DNA of 64,000 nucleotides from Pseudoflavonifractor phocaeensis (GCF_021531815.1 NZ_JADYUM010000008.1:85216-149215); one strand, 5' to 3'. Shown: positions 52,772-61,612, numbered from the stretch's first letter. The notes: generated from the letters alone by a model not told the origin. Translations and numbers: made by a program.

Positions 52772-54211
52772 TCATTTCATCCGTTTCAGAGTCTCCAACA
52801 GCATGGCCCACAGGCGTTGGACCGAGGCGATATGGAGCCGCTCGCGGCAGGTGTGGATCTCGGTCAGGTCGGGCCCCAGGGAGACGCAGTCCAACCCCGG
52901 GAGCTTGCCGGCGAAGATGCCGCACTCCACGCCGCCGTGGAAGGCTTCGATCTTCGGGGCGTAGCCGTACTGCTGGGTAAAGACTTCGGTCAGCAGCTCC
53001 CGTAGGGGGGAGTCCTTCCGGTACTCCCAGCCGGAGTAGTCCCCGGAGACAGACACCGCGCCGCCCAGCGCCGCTGTCAGGCACTCCAGCCGCTCCACCA
53101 GCATCCGCTTTTGGCTGTCCAAACTGCTGCGGACACAGAAGGAGGCACTTACCGAGTCTATACCGGTGGTCAGGATGCCCAGATTTAGGGAGGTCTGGAC
53201 CAGACCGGGGATGTCAGCACTCATAGCCTGGATGCCGTTGGGCGCGCAGGTGAGGAAGCAGAGAACGCGGCGGGTGGTGTCCGCGTCCATGGGGGCGCCC
53301 TCCGGTACCGCCGCCTGGGCGGAGACAAACACACCGGGATCTGTGGCCCGGTACTCCTGTTTCAGCACCTCATCCAGCCTGGCGCATACCGCCATGACCT
53401 CCCGGGCGTCTGCCGCCGCCACGACGGCGGCCGCTTCCCGGGGGATGGCGTTGTCCTTCAGCCCGCCGTTGACAGACACGATACGCAGCTCCGTTTCCCG
53501 GCTGCAGGCGTACAGCACCCGGCCCAGCAGCGTGTTAGCGTTGCCCAGTCCCTTGTCGATCTCGGCACCGGAGTGGCCGCCCCGCAGGCCGCCTACGGTG
53601 ATGGACAGGATCTCGCCGCCGGAGACCTCCCGGCGGATGGGAAGGACGCAATGGGTTATACAGCCGCCGGCGCAGCTGACGGTGAACACGCCCTCGGACT
53701 CGGAGTCCAGATTCACCATCCGGCGGCCCCGGAGCATGGATACATCCAGTCCGGAGGCTCCCAGCATCCCGATTTCCTCATCCACGGTGAAGACGGCCTC
53801 CAGCCGGGGATGGGGGATGTCATCCGCATCCAGAATGGCCAGGGCCATGGCCACGGCGATACCGTCGTCGCCCCCCAAAGTGGTGCCCTGGGCATAGACG
53901 GTGTCACCCTCTACCGCCAGGTCCAGCCCTTCCCGGGCCATATCCTTGGCGCAGTCCGGCGCCTTCTCACAGACCATATCCATGTGGCCCTGGAGGATGA
54001 CGGCGGGGACGTTCTCATAGCCCGGGGTGGCTTCCTTGATGATAATAACGTTGTTCAGCTGGTCTTGACAGGCTTCCAGGCCCCGTTCCCGGGCGAAGTC
54101 CATCAGCCAGTCGCTGACCTGTTTGGTGTTGGAGGAGCCGTGGGGAATGGCGCACATCTCCTCAAAAAAGTGGAATACGCCCTTGGGCTCCAAATGTTCC
54201 AGAACCGCCAT
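52772..54211 (-). CDS. pepD: Aminoacyl-histidine dipeptidase (beta-Ala-His dipeptidase)
   Basis: Cytosolic M20-family zinc dipeptidase of broad specificity (Xaa-His, cysteinylglycine). 479 aa, normal for PepD. Metal motifs: LQGHMDMVCEK (His/Asp), GGDDGIAVAMALAILD, TVDEEIGMLGA (catalytic and metal Glu), DSESEG and the late HGGVECG. Divergent from the Cys T-box/cysE transcript. The cysteinylglycinase activity known for the family would fit the cysteine genes next door (inference). Confidence 0.95.
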   Translation of the reverse strand: MAVLEHLEPKGVFHFFEEMCAIPHGSSNTKQVSDWLMDFARERGLEACQDQLNNVIIIKEATPGYENVPAVILQGHMDMVCEKAPDCAKDMAREGLDLAVEGDTVYAQGTTLGGDDGIAVAMALAILDADDIPHPRLEAVFTVDEEIGMLGASGLDVSMLRGRRMVNLDSESEGVFTVSCAGGCITHCVLPIRREVSGGEILSITVGGLRGGHSGAEIDKGLGNANTLLGRVLYACSRETELRIVSVNGGLKDNAIPREAAAVVAAADAREVMAVCARLDEVLKQEYRATDPGVFVSAQAAVPEGAPMDADTTRRVLCFLTCAPNGIQAMSADIPGLVQTSLNLGILTTGIDSVSASFCVRSSLDSQKRMLVERLECLTAALGGAVSVSGDYSGWEYRKDSPLRELLTEVFTQQYGYAPKIEAFHGGVECGIFAGKLPGLDCVSLGPDLTEIHTCRERLHIASVQRLWAMLLETLKRMK

Positions 54212-54517
54212 AATATGGTCGCTCCTTTATTGCGTCAATTTTCGTTGCAGTTTCCAGTGGACTGCATACCCTAATAGTATACAGCCGGAGCGGGAGTTTC
54301 ACAAGTGGGAATTGCCGTCCAGGACCAGACAGAGCCGCCTGTTTTCTGGGCAGGGGGCCGTTCGTCAAGTTCCATATTTTCCCTCTTTCCCGGTCCTGTA
54401 AGACCAAGATACCAAAAAGAAGGTGCGCTTGAAAAGAAAAAGAGGCCGGAACATCGTCGACCTGGGGTTGACGGGGCGGAAGAAGGGGAAAAACAGGGAA
54501 AGAAAGGTTCGGCGGAC

Positions 54518-54546
54518 TTGACACGGTTGGGGAGAGATGATAATAT
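54518..54546 (+). promoter_or_regulatory. Promoter of the cysE-cysS transcript
   Basis: Perfect TTGACA (54518-54523), 17-bp spacer and TAATAT (54541-54546). Confidence 0.7.
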
Positions 54547-54551
54547 AATGT

Positions 54552-54781
54552 CCTGTAACGAGCGCGAGGAACGGAAAGAGTAGCGCCCAGCCAACGAACA
54601 GAGAGGGCCCTTCACCGGCTGAAAGGGGGCTTGCCGCGGCGAGGTGTGAAGTGCATCCGGGAGCGTGGGGCGTAATGGCCTCCGGCTCGGCCCCGATAGC
54701 GGCCGGAAAAGTGAGAAATGAGAGTGGAACCGCGATTTTGTCGCCTCTTATGCCCATCATGTGGGTGTGAGAGGTTTTTTT
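54552..54781 (+). promoter_or_regulatory. T-box leader, cysteine specifier TGC
   Basis: Stem I starts with AGAGTAG near 54577 and ends at GGGAGC. The specifier loop reads GTGAAG-TGC-ATC (specifier 54652-54654, Cys codon). The T-box core GAGAGTGGAACCGCG is at 54720-54734, then a terminator (CCTCT...AGAGG with T7, 54750-54781). Expected to respond to uncharged tRNA-Cys and control cysE and cysS. Confidence 0.92.
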
Positions 54782-54806
54782 CATGCCCGGACAGAAGGAG
54801 TAAAAC

Positions 54807-55493
54807 ATGTTCAAATCCCTGAATGAAACACTGGAGGCATACCAGCGCCGGGACCCGGCGGCCCGGTCCAAGCTGGAGATCTTACTGCTGTATCAGGGGG
54901 TCCACGCCACCCTGTATCACCGCCTGGCTCACTGGTTATACTGTCACAACTGGCGTTTCCTGGCCCGGTGCGTCTCTCAATGGAGCCGGTTCTGGACAGG
55001 GATCGAGATCCATCCCGGCGCCAAGATCGGCCGGCGCTTCGTTATTGACCACGGCATGGGCATCGTCATCGGAGAGACCGCCGAGGTGGGAGACGACTGC
55101 CTGCTCTACCACGGAGTCACCCTGGGCGGCACCGGCAAGGACCACGGCAAGCGCCACCCCACCATCGGCAACAATGTGCTCATCGGCTGCGGCGCCAAGA
55201 TCCTGGGTCCCTTCAAGGTGGGGGACGGCGCCCGTATCGCCGCCAACTCCGTGGTGCTCAGCGAGGTGCCGGAGAACGCCACCGCCGTGGGTATCCCCGC
55301 CCAGATCGTCCGGATCGCCGGACGTGCTACCCACTACGCCGATGACGTGGACCAGACCAGCGTCAACAACCCCACGCTGGAAAAACTGGCCGCCCTGTCG
55401 TCCCGGCTGGACCTGGTGGAAAAGCTGCTGGACGAACAGTATTTGGGCCACACTGGCAATGAGGCGCTGTCCAAGGAGAAAAAAGAGCAATAA
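54807..55493 (+). CDS. cysE: Serine O-acetyltransferase
   Basis: Makes O-acetylserine for cysteine synthesis. 228 aa. N-terminal helical domain, then a left-handed beta-helix of hexapeptide repeats ([38 protein letters not shown]) with catalytic Asp/His in DHG and YHG. The C-terminal tail is longer than the EpsC minimum. ATG 54807 with AGAAGGAG upstream. First gene under the Cys T-box. The O-acetylserine sulfhydrylase is not in the window. Confidence 0.95.
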   Translation: MFKSLNETLEAYQRRDPAARSKLEILLLYQGVHATLYHRLAHWLYCHNWRFLARCVSQWSRFWTGIEIHPGAKIGRRFVIDHGMGIVIGETAEVGDDCLLYHGVTLGGTGKDHGKRHPTIGNNVLIGCGAKILGPFKVGDGARIAANSVVLSEVPENATAVGIPAQIVRIAGRATHYADDVDQTSVNNPTLEKLAALSSRLDLVEKLLDEQYLGHTGNEALSKEKKEQ

Positions 55494-55562
55494 AACGGCC
55501 TGAGGCCGGTCCCGGGGCGCGGAACGCGCCCCTACATAGAAGTTGATAAGGAGGAACCAACC

Positions 55563-57011
55563 ATGCTGTTATACAATTCCGCTACCCATAAGAAAGAACA
55601 GTTCCAGACCCATACCCCCGGCCATGTGGAGATGTACACCTGCGGTCCCACAGTGTACCACTTCGCCCACATCGGCAACCTGCGCTCCTACATCATGGAG
55701 GACGTGCTGGAGAAATTCCTGCGCTGGTCCGGCTATGACGTAAACCGGGTCATGAACATCACCGACGTGGGCCACCTGAGCTCCGACGCCGACACCGGAG
55801 AGGACAAGATGCTCAAGGGCGCCAAGCGGGAGCACAAGACCGTCATGGAGATCGCCCAATACTACACCGACGCCTTTTTCGAGGACTGCCGCAAGCTGAA
55901 CATCAAGCGCCCCGACGTGGTGGAGCCCGCCACCAACCGCATCGATGACTATATCAAGATCGTCTCCGGGCTGCTGGACAAGGGCTACGCCTATGTGGCG
56001 GGCGGCAACGTGTACTTCGACACCTCCAAGCTGGACCGCTACTATGTGTTCAACGACCACGACGAGGAGGACCTAGCCGTGGGCGTCCGGGAGGGCGTGG
56101 AGGAGGACACCAACAAGCGCAACAAGAACGACTTCGTCCTCTGGTTCACCAAGTCCAAGTTCGAGGACCAGGCCCTGAAATGGGACTCCCCCTGGGGCGT
56201 GGGCTATCCCGGCTGGCACATCGAGTGCTCCGGCATCTCTCTGAAATATAACGGCGAGTATCTGGACCTCCACTGCGGCGGCATCGACAACGCTTTCCCC
56301 CACCACACCAACGAGATCGCCCAGTCCGAGTCCTACCTGGGCCACCCCTGGTGCCAGCAGTGGTTCCATGTCCACCACCTGAACACCAGCACGGGCAAGA
56401 TGTCCAAGTCCAAGGGTGAGTTCCTGACCGTCTCCCTGCTGGAGGAGAAGGGCTACGACCCCCTGGCCTACCGCTTCTTCTGTCTCCAGTCCCACTACCG
56501 CAAGGGCCTGGTGTTCTCCTGGGAGAACCTGGACAATGCCCAGGGCGCTTATAACAAACTCATCAAGCGCATCGCCGGCCTGAAGGAGAAGGACGGCCCC
56601 GTGGACGAGGCCGTGGTCAAGGAGTTCAAGGACAAGTTCGAGCAGCAGGTGGGCAACGACCTGAACACCTCCATGGGCGTCACCGCCCTGTACGACGTGC
56701 TGAAGGCCAAGACCAACGATGCCACCAAGCTGGCCATTCTGGACAGCTTTGACCAGGTGCTGTCCCTGTCCCTGCTGGACAAGGCCGCCCAGGTCCGCAC
56801 CGAGCAGGCCAAGGCCCAGACCTCCCAGGCCGCCGGCGGCTACGCCATCACCGGCGAGGGCGACCCCGCTGTGGACGCCCAGGTCCTGGCCCGGTATGAG
56901 GCCAAGAAGGCCAAGAACTTCGCCGAGGCGGACCGCATCCGGGACGAACTGAAGGCCCAGGGCATCGAGATCACCGACGTGCCCGGCGGCGCGAGCTGGA
57001 AGCGGGTTTAA
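55563..57011 (+). CDS. cysS: Cysteinyl-tRNA synthetase
   Basis: Class I synthetase, 482 aa. Zinc Cys in YTCGPTVY, HIGH variant HIGN (FAHIGNLRSY), GWHIECSGIS zinc motif, HHTNEIAQSE and KMSKS. AAGGAGG before ATG 55563. Second gene under the Cys T-box, so charging and cysteine synthesis are controlled together. Confidence 0.97.
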   Translation: MLLYNSATHKKEQFQTHTPGHVEMYTCGPTVYHFAHIGNLRSYIMEDVLEKFLRWSGYDVNRVMNITDVGHLSSDADTGEDKMLKGAKREHKTVMEIAQYYTDAFFEDCRKLNIKRPDVVEPATNRIDDYIKIVSGLLDKGYAYVAGGNVYFDTSKLDRYYVFNDHDEEDLAVGVREGVEEDTNKRNKNDFVLWFTKSKFEDQALKWDSPWGVGYPGWHIECSGISLKYNGEYLDLHCGGIDNAFPHHTNEIAQSESYLGHPWCQQWFHVHHLNTSTGKMSKSKGEFLTVSLLEEKGYDPLAYRFFCLQSHYRKGLVFSWENLDNAQGAYNKLIKRIAGLKEKDGPVDEAVVKEFKDKFEQQVGNDLNTSMGVTALYDVLKAKTNDATKLAILDSFDQVLSLSLLDKAAQVRTEQAKAQTSQAAGGYAITGEGDPAVDAQVLARYEAKKAKNFAEADRIRDELKAQGIEITDVPGGASWKRV

Positions 57012-57024
57012 GGGACCTGAGCAA

Positions 57025-57390
57025 ATGGGGAGGGGGATGTATGAAGGCATACAACAGGCAAAATATCCCCTTCGGTTCCAGCGGCAAAAGGCCATTGGGG
57101 ATTATATCGTGGACTTTTATTGTGCCAAGGTCGGACTTTCCATTGAACTGGACGGCAGCGGACACTATGAAATGGAGCAGATCAAACGGGACGAGGCGCG
57201 GACAAAAGCACTGGAAGCGATGAACGTGCATGTTGCGCGCTTTTGCAATTCCGACGTGGACCGCTCCTTTGAGCAGGTGTGCGAGGCAATCGACCGGGCG
57301 GTGAAGGGTTCTCTCCATCAGCCGGCTGCGCCGGCAGCTCCCTCATCAGAGGGAGCCGGAGCGGTGGGTGACCTCCATGCCTCCCTCTGA
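57025..57390 (+). CDS. DUF559 endonuclease-domain protein, N-terminally shortened
   Basis: A 121-aa product with the Vsr/DUF559 nuclease core: LRFQRQKAIGDYIVDFYCAK, then IELDGSGHYE, IKRDEART and a VARFCNSDV strand. Family members usually start about 15-20 residues earlier with a helix (the xEERHLWYDFLR region); only MGRGMYEGIQQAKYP remains here. The catalytic Asp and Glu/Asp of the core are present. The last 20 codons run through a MITE-like palindrome, so the natural C-terminus is disrupted or replaced. Probably a decaying or domesticated gene. Confidence 0.65.
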   Translation: MGRGMYEGIQQAKYPLRFQRQKAIGDYIVDFYCAKVGLSIELDGSGHYEMEQIKRDEARTKALEAMNVHVARFCNSDVDRSFEQVCEAIDRAVKGSLHQPAAPAAPSSEGAGAVGDLHASL

Positions 57391-57436
57391 TGAGGGAGGC
57401 GGCGCAGCGTGAGCCGCGCCGGAGGGAGAGACAAAG
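57318..57436. repeat. MITE/REP-like palindromic repeat
   Basis: CTCCCTCATCAGAGGGAG (57338-57355) and its exact reverse complement (57381-57398) are 25 nt apart. Each arm is itself a small hairpin. GGCGGCGCAGC... and GGAGGGAGAGACAAAG follow. Sequences of this type with a GGGAGAGACAAAG end are dispersed in gut Oscillospiraceae genomes and often sit beside DUF559 genes (recollection). Confidence 0.6.
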
Positions 57437-57473
57437 ACCGCCGGGAACAGCATCAGAATCATCTGAATATGAG

Positions 57474-57516
57474 ACAGGCCGTGAAACGAGCGTATCGTTT
57501 CACGGCCTGTTTTTTG
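57474..57516. terminator. Strong hairpin terminator
   Basis: ACAGGCCGTGAAACGA pairs perfectly with its complement and runs into T6. It probably ends the cysE-cysS transcript. Confidence 0.8.
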
Positions 57517-57520
57517 TAAA

Positions 57521-57550
57521 AATCCCCCGGACAGTCCAGTCCGGGGGATT
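57521..57550 (-). terminator. Terminator downstream of the XRE gene
   Basis: AATCCCCCGGAC pairs with GTCCGGGGGATT around a 6-nt loop; on the minus strand it is followed by TTTTTAC. Confidence 0.6.
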
Positions 57551-57592
57551 CGACCTATTTCGACAGGGTTTTCCAGAAAGATATGTTATGGT

Positions 57593-57823
57593 TCAATCGT
57601 CCTCCAATAGCTTGGAAGGGGGAACGTCCAATACCTCTGCCATTTTGAACAGAGTTTCTAGGCTGACACCGCAAATCATGCCAGGTGCTTCGACTTGGGA
57701 AAGAAAATTAAGACTCTTTCCGATGAGCTCCGCAAATACCTCCTGGGTGTATCCGGCCTTTTTACGGTAATATGCAATTTTTAAACCGAGCAACCGATAT
57801 TTTTCCGGATATTCCGTGTGCAT
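57593..57823 (-). CDS. XRE-family (Cro/CI-type HTH) regulator
   Basis: A 76-aa single-domain repressor: LGLKIAYYRKKAGYTQEVFA, ELIGKSLNFLSQVE and SLETLFKMAEVLDVPPSKLL give the five-helix HTH_3 fold. No sensor or dimer tail. ATG 57823 lies in an AT-rich gap shared with the divergent SLOG gene, which contains 21-bp-spaced repeats; autoregulation and control of that gene are likely. Confidence 0.88.
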   Translation of the reverse strand: MHTEYPEKYRLLGLKIAYYRKKAGYTQEVFAELIGKSLNFLSQVEAPGMICGVSLETLFKMAEVLDVPPSKLLEDD

Positions 57824-57874
57824 GAAACCACATCCTTATCGATTCCATGCTACCAATTTTTGAAATAAATTATA

Positions 57875-57912
57875 ACTTAATATAAACAGATATTTACTTA
57901 GTATAATTAAGT
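57875..57912. promoter_or_regulatory. Repeated operator-like motif between XRE and SLOG genes
   Basis: ACTTAATATAAA (57875-57886) and ACTTAGTATAAT (57896-57907) are direct repeats offset by exactly 21 bp, two helical turns. The second is part of a near-palindrome ACTTAGTATAATTAAGT (57896-57912) and contains TATAAT (57902-57907), the likely -10 of the SLOG gene. Confidence 0.5.
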
Positions 57913-57938
57913 GATAAGATTCTGATGAGGTGACTGAA

Positions 57939-58457
57939 ATGTTTGCGGATAAAAAACGGAATATTACCTGCTGTTTCACCGGACACCGGGATATGCCGGC
58001 AGGGGAGGCGGAACAAGTGCGCCGTTGGCTGAAGGCGGTGGTATTGAATCTGTACCAAAGCCATGGCGTGCGCTACTTTGGGGCTGGAGGCGCTTTGGGT
58101 TTTGATACCCTGGCGGCGGAAACTGTTTTGGAGCTGCGGGCGGACTGGCCCGCGCTGCGTCTGATCCTGGTCCTGCCCTATCCGGGGCAGGAGGAGCGGT
58201 GGGCGCGGGAGGAACAGCGGCGCTATCAGGCCATTCTGGAGCGGGTGGACAAGGTGGTCTATACCGCGCCCCGCTATGCGCCGGGCTGTTTCCATGTGCG
58301 CAACCGGCACTTGGTGGACCACGCCGGATGGTGTATCGCCTATTTGACCCGGGACCGGGGCGGAACAGCCTATACCGTGGCCTATGCAAAAAGCCGGGGC
58401 CTCAGAGTGGTCTGCTGGCCCCAGACGGACGTGGGAATATTTTCTCTTTCCCATTGA
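57939..58457 (+). CDS. SLOG-family (DUF1273-like) Rossmann protein
   Basis: 172 aa. CCFTGHRDMP at the start, YFGAGGALGFDTLAAETVL in the middle and LILVLPYPGQE are typical of DUF1273/YpsA-type SLOG proteins, a DprA/LOG-related nucleotide-binding fold. The later NRHLVDHAGWCIAY and GGTAYTVAYA complete the fold. SLOG proteins are thought to bind nucleotides or nucleotide-derived ligands; YpsA affects cell division in Bacillus. ATG 57939 has GAGG 8 nt upstream. Confidence 0.85.
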   Translation: MFADKKRNITCCFTGHRDMPAGEAEQVRRWLKAVVLNLYQSHGVRYFGAGGALGFDTLAAETVLELRADWPALRLILVLPYPGQEERWAREEQRRYQAILERVDKVVYTAPRYAPGCFHVRNRHLVDHAGWCIAYLTRDRGGTAYTVAYAKSRGLRVVCWPQTDVGIFSLSH

Positions 58458-58482
58458 CAGAATTATGGGAATCTGCTATACT
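58454..58482 (+). promoter_or_regulatory. Rubrerythrin promoter
   Basis: Perfect TTGACA (58454-58459), 17-bp spacer and TATACT (58477-58482). The -35 overlaps the stop of the SLOG gene. Confidence 0.75.
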
Positions 58483-58495
58483 GAAGTCACCCTAA

Positions 58496-58510
58496 TAAGA
58501 ATTATTCTTA
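58496..58510. promoter_or_regulatory. 7-1-7 palindrome, candidate PerR/Fur-type operator
   Basis: TAAGAAT-T-ATTCTTA is perfectly symmetric in the 7-1-7 layout of PerR/Fur boxes and agrees with the PerR half-site TTATAAT at 5 of 7 positions. It lies just after the -10 of rubrerythrin, a common PerR target. Confidence 0.5.
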
Positions 58511-58547
58511 ATAGAGAAATCGAATAGAAGAAAGTGAGGAACGTAAC

Positions 58548-59084
58548 ATGCCTGAACTGAAGGGAAGCAAGACTGAACAGAATCTGTGGATCGCCTTTGC
58601 CGGGGAGTCCCAGGCCCGTAACAAGTATACTTATTTTGCCTCCAAGGCCAAGAAGGACGGCTATGTCCAGATCGCCAACCTCTTTGAGGAGACCGCTGCC
58701 AACGAGAAGGAGCACGCCAAGATCTGGTTCAAGCTGCTGGAGGGCATCGGCACCACCGCCGAGAACCTGAAGGCCGCCGCCGCCGGCGAGAACGAAGAGT
58801 GGACCGATATGTACCCCAACATGGCCAAGGTGGCCAAGGAGGAGGGCTTCGACCACATCGCCTACCTGTTCGAGGAGGTTGCCAAGATCGAGAAGGAGCA
58901 TGAGGAGCGCTACCTGAAGCTGCTGGCCAACGTGGAGGGCGGCGTTGTCTTCTCCCGGGACGGCGACATGATCTGGCAGTGCAGCAACTGCGGCCACATC
59001 CATGTGGGCAAGCAGGCCCCCGAGGTCTGCCCCGTCTGCGCCCATCCCAAGGCCTATTTCCAGCTGAGAGCTGAGAACTACTAA
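58548..59084 (+). CDS. rbr: Rubrerythrin
   Basis: Non-heme di-iron peroxidase for oxidative-stress defence in anaerobes. 178 aa. The ferritin-like domain has the paired Glu/ExxH ligands ([37 protein letters not shown]). The C-terminal rubredoxin-like Fe(SCys)4 site has CSNCGH and CPVCAHP. GTGAGGAACGTAAC before ATG 58548. Monocistronic with its own promoter, candidate PerR box and terminator. Confidence 0.96.
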   Translation: MPELKGSKTEQNLWIAFAGESQARNKYTYFASKAKKDGYVQIANLFEETAANEKEHAKIWFKLLEGIGTTAENLKAAAAGENEEWTDMYPNMAKVAKEEGFDHIAYLFEEVAKIEKEHEERYLKLLANVEGGVVFSRDGDMIWQCSNCGHIHVGKQAPEVCPVCAHPKAYFQLRAENY

Positions 59085-59096
59085 GACAGACGCGGA

Positions 59097-59127
59097 AAAG
59101 CCGGACACCTTCGGGTGTCCGGCTTTT
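59097..59127 (+). terminator. Rubrerythrin terminator
   Basis: AAAAGCCGGACACC pairs with GGTGTCCGGCTTTT around TTCG-type loop; T5 follows. Confidence 0.85.
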
Positions 59128-59133
59128 TGTTGA

Positions 59134-59167
59134 GAAAAGAGTCCCCCGCGCGGTGTGCGGGGGACTC
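59134..59167 (-). terminator. Terminator of the ABC transporter operon
   Basis: GAGTCCCCCGC pairs with GCGGGGGACTC; on the minus strand TTTTCTC follows. Confidence 0.75.
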
Positions 59168-59174
59168 AAAATCC

Positions 59175-59897
59175 TTACAGCACTTTGCTGAGAAACAGCT
59201 GGGTACGGGGATGCTGGGGGTGGTCGAAGAAGGTCTTGGGCTCGTTCTGCTCCACGATCTTGCCCCCGTCCATGAACAGCACCCGGCTGCCCACCTCCCG
59301 GGCAAAGCCCATCTCATGGGTGACCACCACCATGGTCATGCCCTCGTTGGCCAGCTCCTTCATGACGTCCAGCACCTCGCCCACCATCTCAGGGTCCAGG
59401 GCGGAGGTGGGCTCGTCAAAGAGCATGACCTTGGGCTTCATGGCCAGGGCGCGGACAATGGCGATCCGCTGCTTCTGACCGCCGGAAAGCTGGTTGGGAT
59501 AGGCGTCCGCCTTTTCCTCCAGACCTACCCGCTGAAGGAGGGCGGTGGCGGTGTCGTCCGCCTCCTCCTGCTTCATCAGGCCGGTGCGCACCGGAGCCAG
59601 AGTGATGTTTTTCCGGATAGTCATGTTGGGGAACAGGTTGAAGTGCTGGAATACCATGCCCATCTGCTGACGGATGGCGTTGATCTTCACCTTGGGGTCG
59701 GTGATTTCGGTGCCCTCGAAGGTGATGGTGCCGGCGGTGGGCTGCTCCAGCAGGTTCAGACACCGCAGGAAGGTGGACTTGCCGGAGCCGGAGGGCCCGA
59801 TGACCACCACCTTCTCTCCGGGGTAGATGTGCTCGGAGATGTCATCCAGGACCAGGTGGTCCCCGAAGGATTTGGACAGGTTTTTAACGTCGATCAC
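59175..59897 (-). CDS. Polar amino-acid ABC transporter ATPase (GlnQ/TcyC type)
   Basis: 240 aa, normal for the family. Walker [10 protein letters not shown] (about 36-44), Q-loop FQHFNLFP, signature LSGGQKQR, Walker [15 protein letters not shown]-loop VTHE. Energises uptake with the permease whose end it overlaps by 14 nt. Specificity cannot be read from the ATPase. Confidence 0.95.
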   Translation of the reverse strand: MIDVKNLSKSFGDHLVLDDISEHIYPGEKVVVIGPSGSGKSTFLRCLNLLEQPTAGTITFEGTEITDPKVKINAIRQQMGMVFQHFNLFPNMTIRKNITLAPVRTGLMKQEEADDTATALLQRVGLEEKADAYPNQLSGGQKQRIAIVRALAMKPKVMLFDEPTSALDPEMVGEVLDVMKELANEGMTMVVVTHEMGFAREVGSRVLFMDGGKIVEQNEPKTFFDHPQHPRTQLFLSKVL

Positions 59898-60672
59898 TTT
59901 GACGCAGCCTCCTTTCCAGCCTGCTCTGGAGGGCGCTGAACACCATGACCAGCGCCAGATACATGCAGGCGATGCCTATGAGGGGGAACATCTGCTCATA
60001 GGTGCGCCCATAGATTCCCTGAGCGGCGTACAGCAGCTCCTTGCCGCCGATGACAGTGATCAGAGAGGTGTCCTTCAGCAGAATGATGAATTCGTTGCCC
60101 AGGGCGGGGAGGATGGCCTTGAAGGCCTGAGGGATGACGATGAAGCGCATGGTGTCAATATAGCCCAAACCTAGGGAACGGCCGGCCTCGGACTGGCCGG
60201 GGTCCAGGGACATGAGGCCGCCCCGGATGATCTCAGCCACGTAGGCGCCGGAGTTGATGCCCAACGTCAGGGCGCCTACCATGGTGAAGTTGCGGCTGCT
60301 CTTGAAGATGACCAGACCCATGATCAGCAGCTGGACCATCATAGGGGTGCCCCGGATGATGGTGACATACACCTTGCACAGGAAATTCACGGGCCACATG
60401 AGGCAACGGGTCAGGGAAGAACTCTGACCGGGGCGCTGCTGGTCGTAGGCGGTGCGGACCATGGCCACGATCAGACCCAAGGCAATGCCCAGGACCAGAG
60501 CCATGGCGGTGACCAGCAGGGTGGTCCCCATGCCCTCCAGATACTGGAGCCAGCGGTTGTTTTCCAAGAAAGCCTGATAGAAGTAGACAAAGAACTCCTG
60601 CCAGAAAGACAGATCCTCGCCGGCACGAAGCATGGGCTTCCACAGTTCGTAATAGACGGCCAGCTGCTCCAT
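59884..60672 (-). CDS. Polar amino-acid ABC transporter permease
   Basis: 262 aa with an N-terminal amphipathic extension of about 40 residues, then about 5 transmembrane helices ([40 protein letters not shown]) and the EAA loop [20 protein letters not shown]. HisM/GlnP type. It probably forms a homodimer, as only one permease gene is present. ATG 60672 with GGAGAGG upstream. Confidence 0.94.
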   Translation of the reverse strand: MEQLAVYYELWKPMLRAGEDLSFWQEFFVYFYQAFLENNRWLQYLEGMGTTLLVTAMALVLGIALGLIVAMVRTAYDQQRPGQSSSLTRCLMWPVNFLCKVYVTIIRGTPMMVQLLIMGLVIFKSSRNFTMVGALTLGINSGAYVAEIIRGGLMSLDPGQSEAGRSLGLGYIDTMRFIVIPQAFKAILPALGNEFIILLKDTSLITVIGGKELLYAAQGIYGRTYEQMFPLIGIACMYLALVMVFSALQSRLERRLRQSDRR

Positions 60673-60708
60673 AGACGATCACCTCTCCTTAGTGTGTGAT
60701 AATGTGAT

Positions 60709-60736
60709 AAAAAGGGGCGGCTTTTGGCCGCCCCTT
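60709..60736 (-). terminator. Intercistronic terminator between binding protein and permease
   Basis: On the minus strand AAGGGGCGGC-CAAAA-GCCGCCCC is followed by TTTTTATC. Partial termination here would give more binding protein than permease. Confidence 0.75.
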
Positions 60737-60757
60737 GCGGGAATATGGATGTGCGGA

Positions 60758-61612
60758 TCAGTCGGCGTTGATGTACTTGTCCAGAATGGCCTGCACGGTG
60801 CCGTCGGCGGTCAACTCGGCCAGAGCGCCGTTGACAGCCTCCACCAGAGCGGTGTTGCCCTTGGCCATGCCGATGGCGTAGTCTTCGGTGACCCACTCAC
60901 CCTCCAGAATGGTCAGACCGGGATTGGCCTTCACATACTCCTGAGCGGGGGCGTTGTCGATGATGACGCAGTCCACCTGGCCGTTTTTCAGAGCCTGGAC
61001 AGCGGTAGCACCGTTGTCATAAGCGATCACATGGTCCTCGCCATAACCGCCGTTCTCGGGAGTATCGGAGGCATAGATGTAACCGGTAGTCCCGCGCTGG
61101 GCACCGATCATCTTCTCGCCCAGGTTATCCATGGTCACATCAGAACCCTCCTTGACGATGACCACCTGAACGCCAGTGGCGTAGCTGTCGGAGAAGTCCA
61201 TGACCAGCAAACGGTCCTCGTTGACGGTGACGCCGGCCATGACCATGTCGCTCTTGCCCTGCTGGGCGGCCAGGAGGGCGGCGTCAAAGTCCATGTCGTC
61301 AATGACCAGCTCCAGGCCCAGCTTGTTGGCAATGGCCTCAGCGATCTCGGCGTCGATGCCCACGATCTTGCCGGAGTCATCGGTCATCTCGTAGGGAGGG
61401 AAGGAGGCGTTGGTGGACATAATCAACTTGCCTTCCTCAATGGTCTTGAGGCCGGCGGGCTCGGAGGTACTGGCGGAAGCAGAAGCGCTGGCGCTGGAGG
61501 CGGAGCCGGCGGAAGCGGCGGAGCTCTGGGACTTGGAGCCGCTGTTGCCGCCGCAGGCGGCCAGGCTGAGGACCATGGCCATAGCCATGGTCAGAGCAAG
61601 AAACTTCTTCAT
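60758..61612 (-). CDS. Amino-acid ABC transporter substrate-binding lipoprotein (SBP_bac_3)
   Basis: 284 aa. Lipoprotein signal peptide with lipobox LAAC (Cys20), a Ser/Ala-rich linker of about 30 residues, then the SBP_bac_3 fold (LIMSTNASFPPYEM, GIDAEIAEAIANKLG, FDAALLAAQQGKSDMVMAG, and QVDCVIIDNAPAQEYV). The conserved Arg/Asp for the amino-acid backbone appear within QRGTTG and IIDNAP. Polar amino acids or cystine are possible substrates. Promoter and dyad lie upstream. Confidence 0.94.
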   Translation of the reverse strand: MKKFLALTMAMAMVLSLAACGGNSGSKSQSSAASAGSASSASASASASTSEPAGLKTIEEGKLIMSTNASFPPYEMTDDSGKIVGIDAEIAEAIANKLGLELVIDDMDFDAALLAAQQGKSDMVMAGVTVNEDRLLVMDFSDSYATGVQVVIVKEGSDVTMDNLGEKMIGAQRGTTGYIYASDTPENGGYGEDHVIAYDNGATAVQALKNGQVDCVIIDNAPAQEYVKANPGLTILEGEWVTEDYAIGMAKGNTALVEAVNGALAELTADGTVQAILDKYINAD

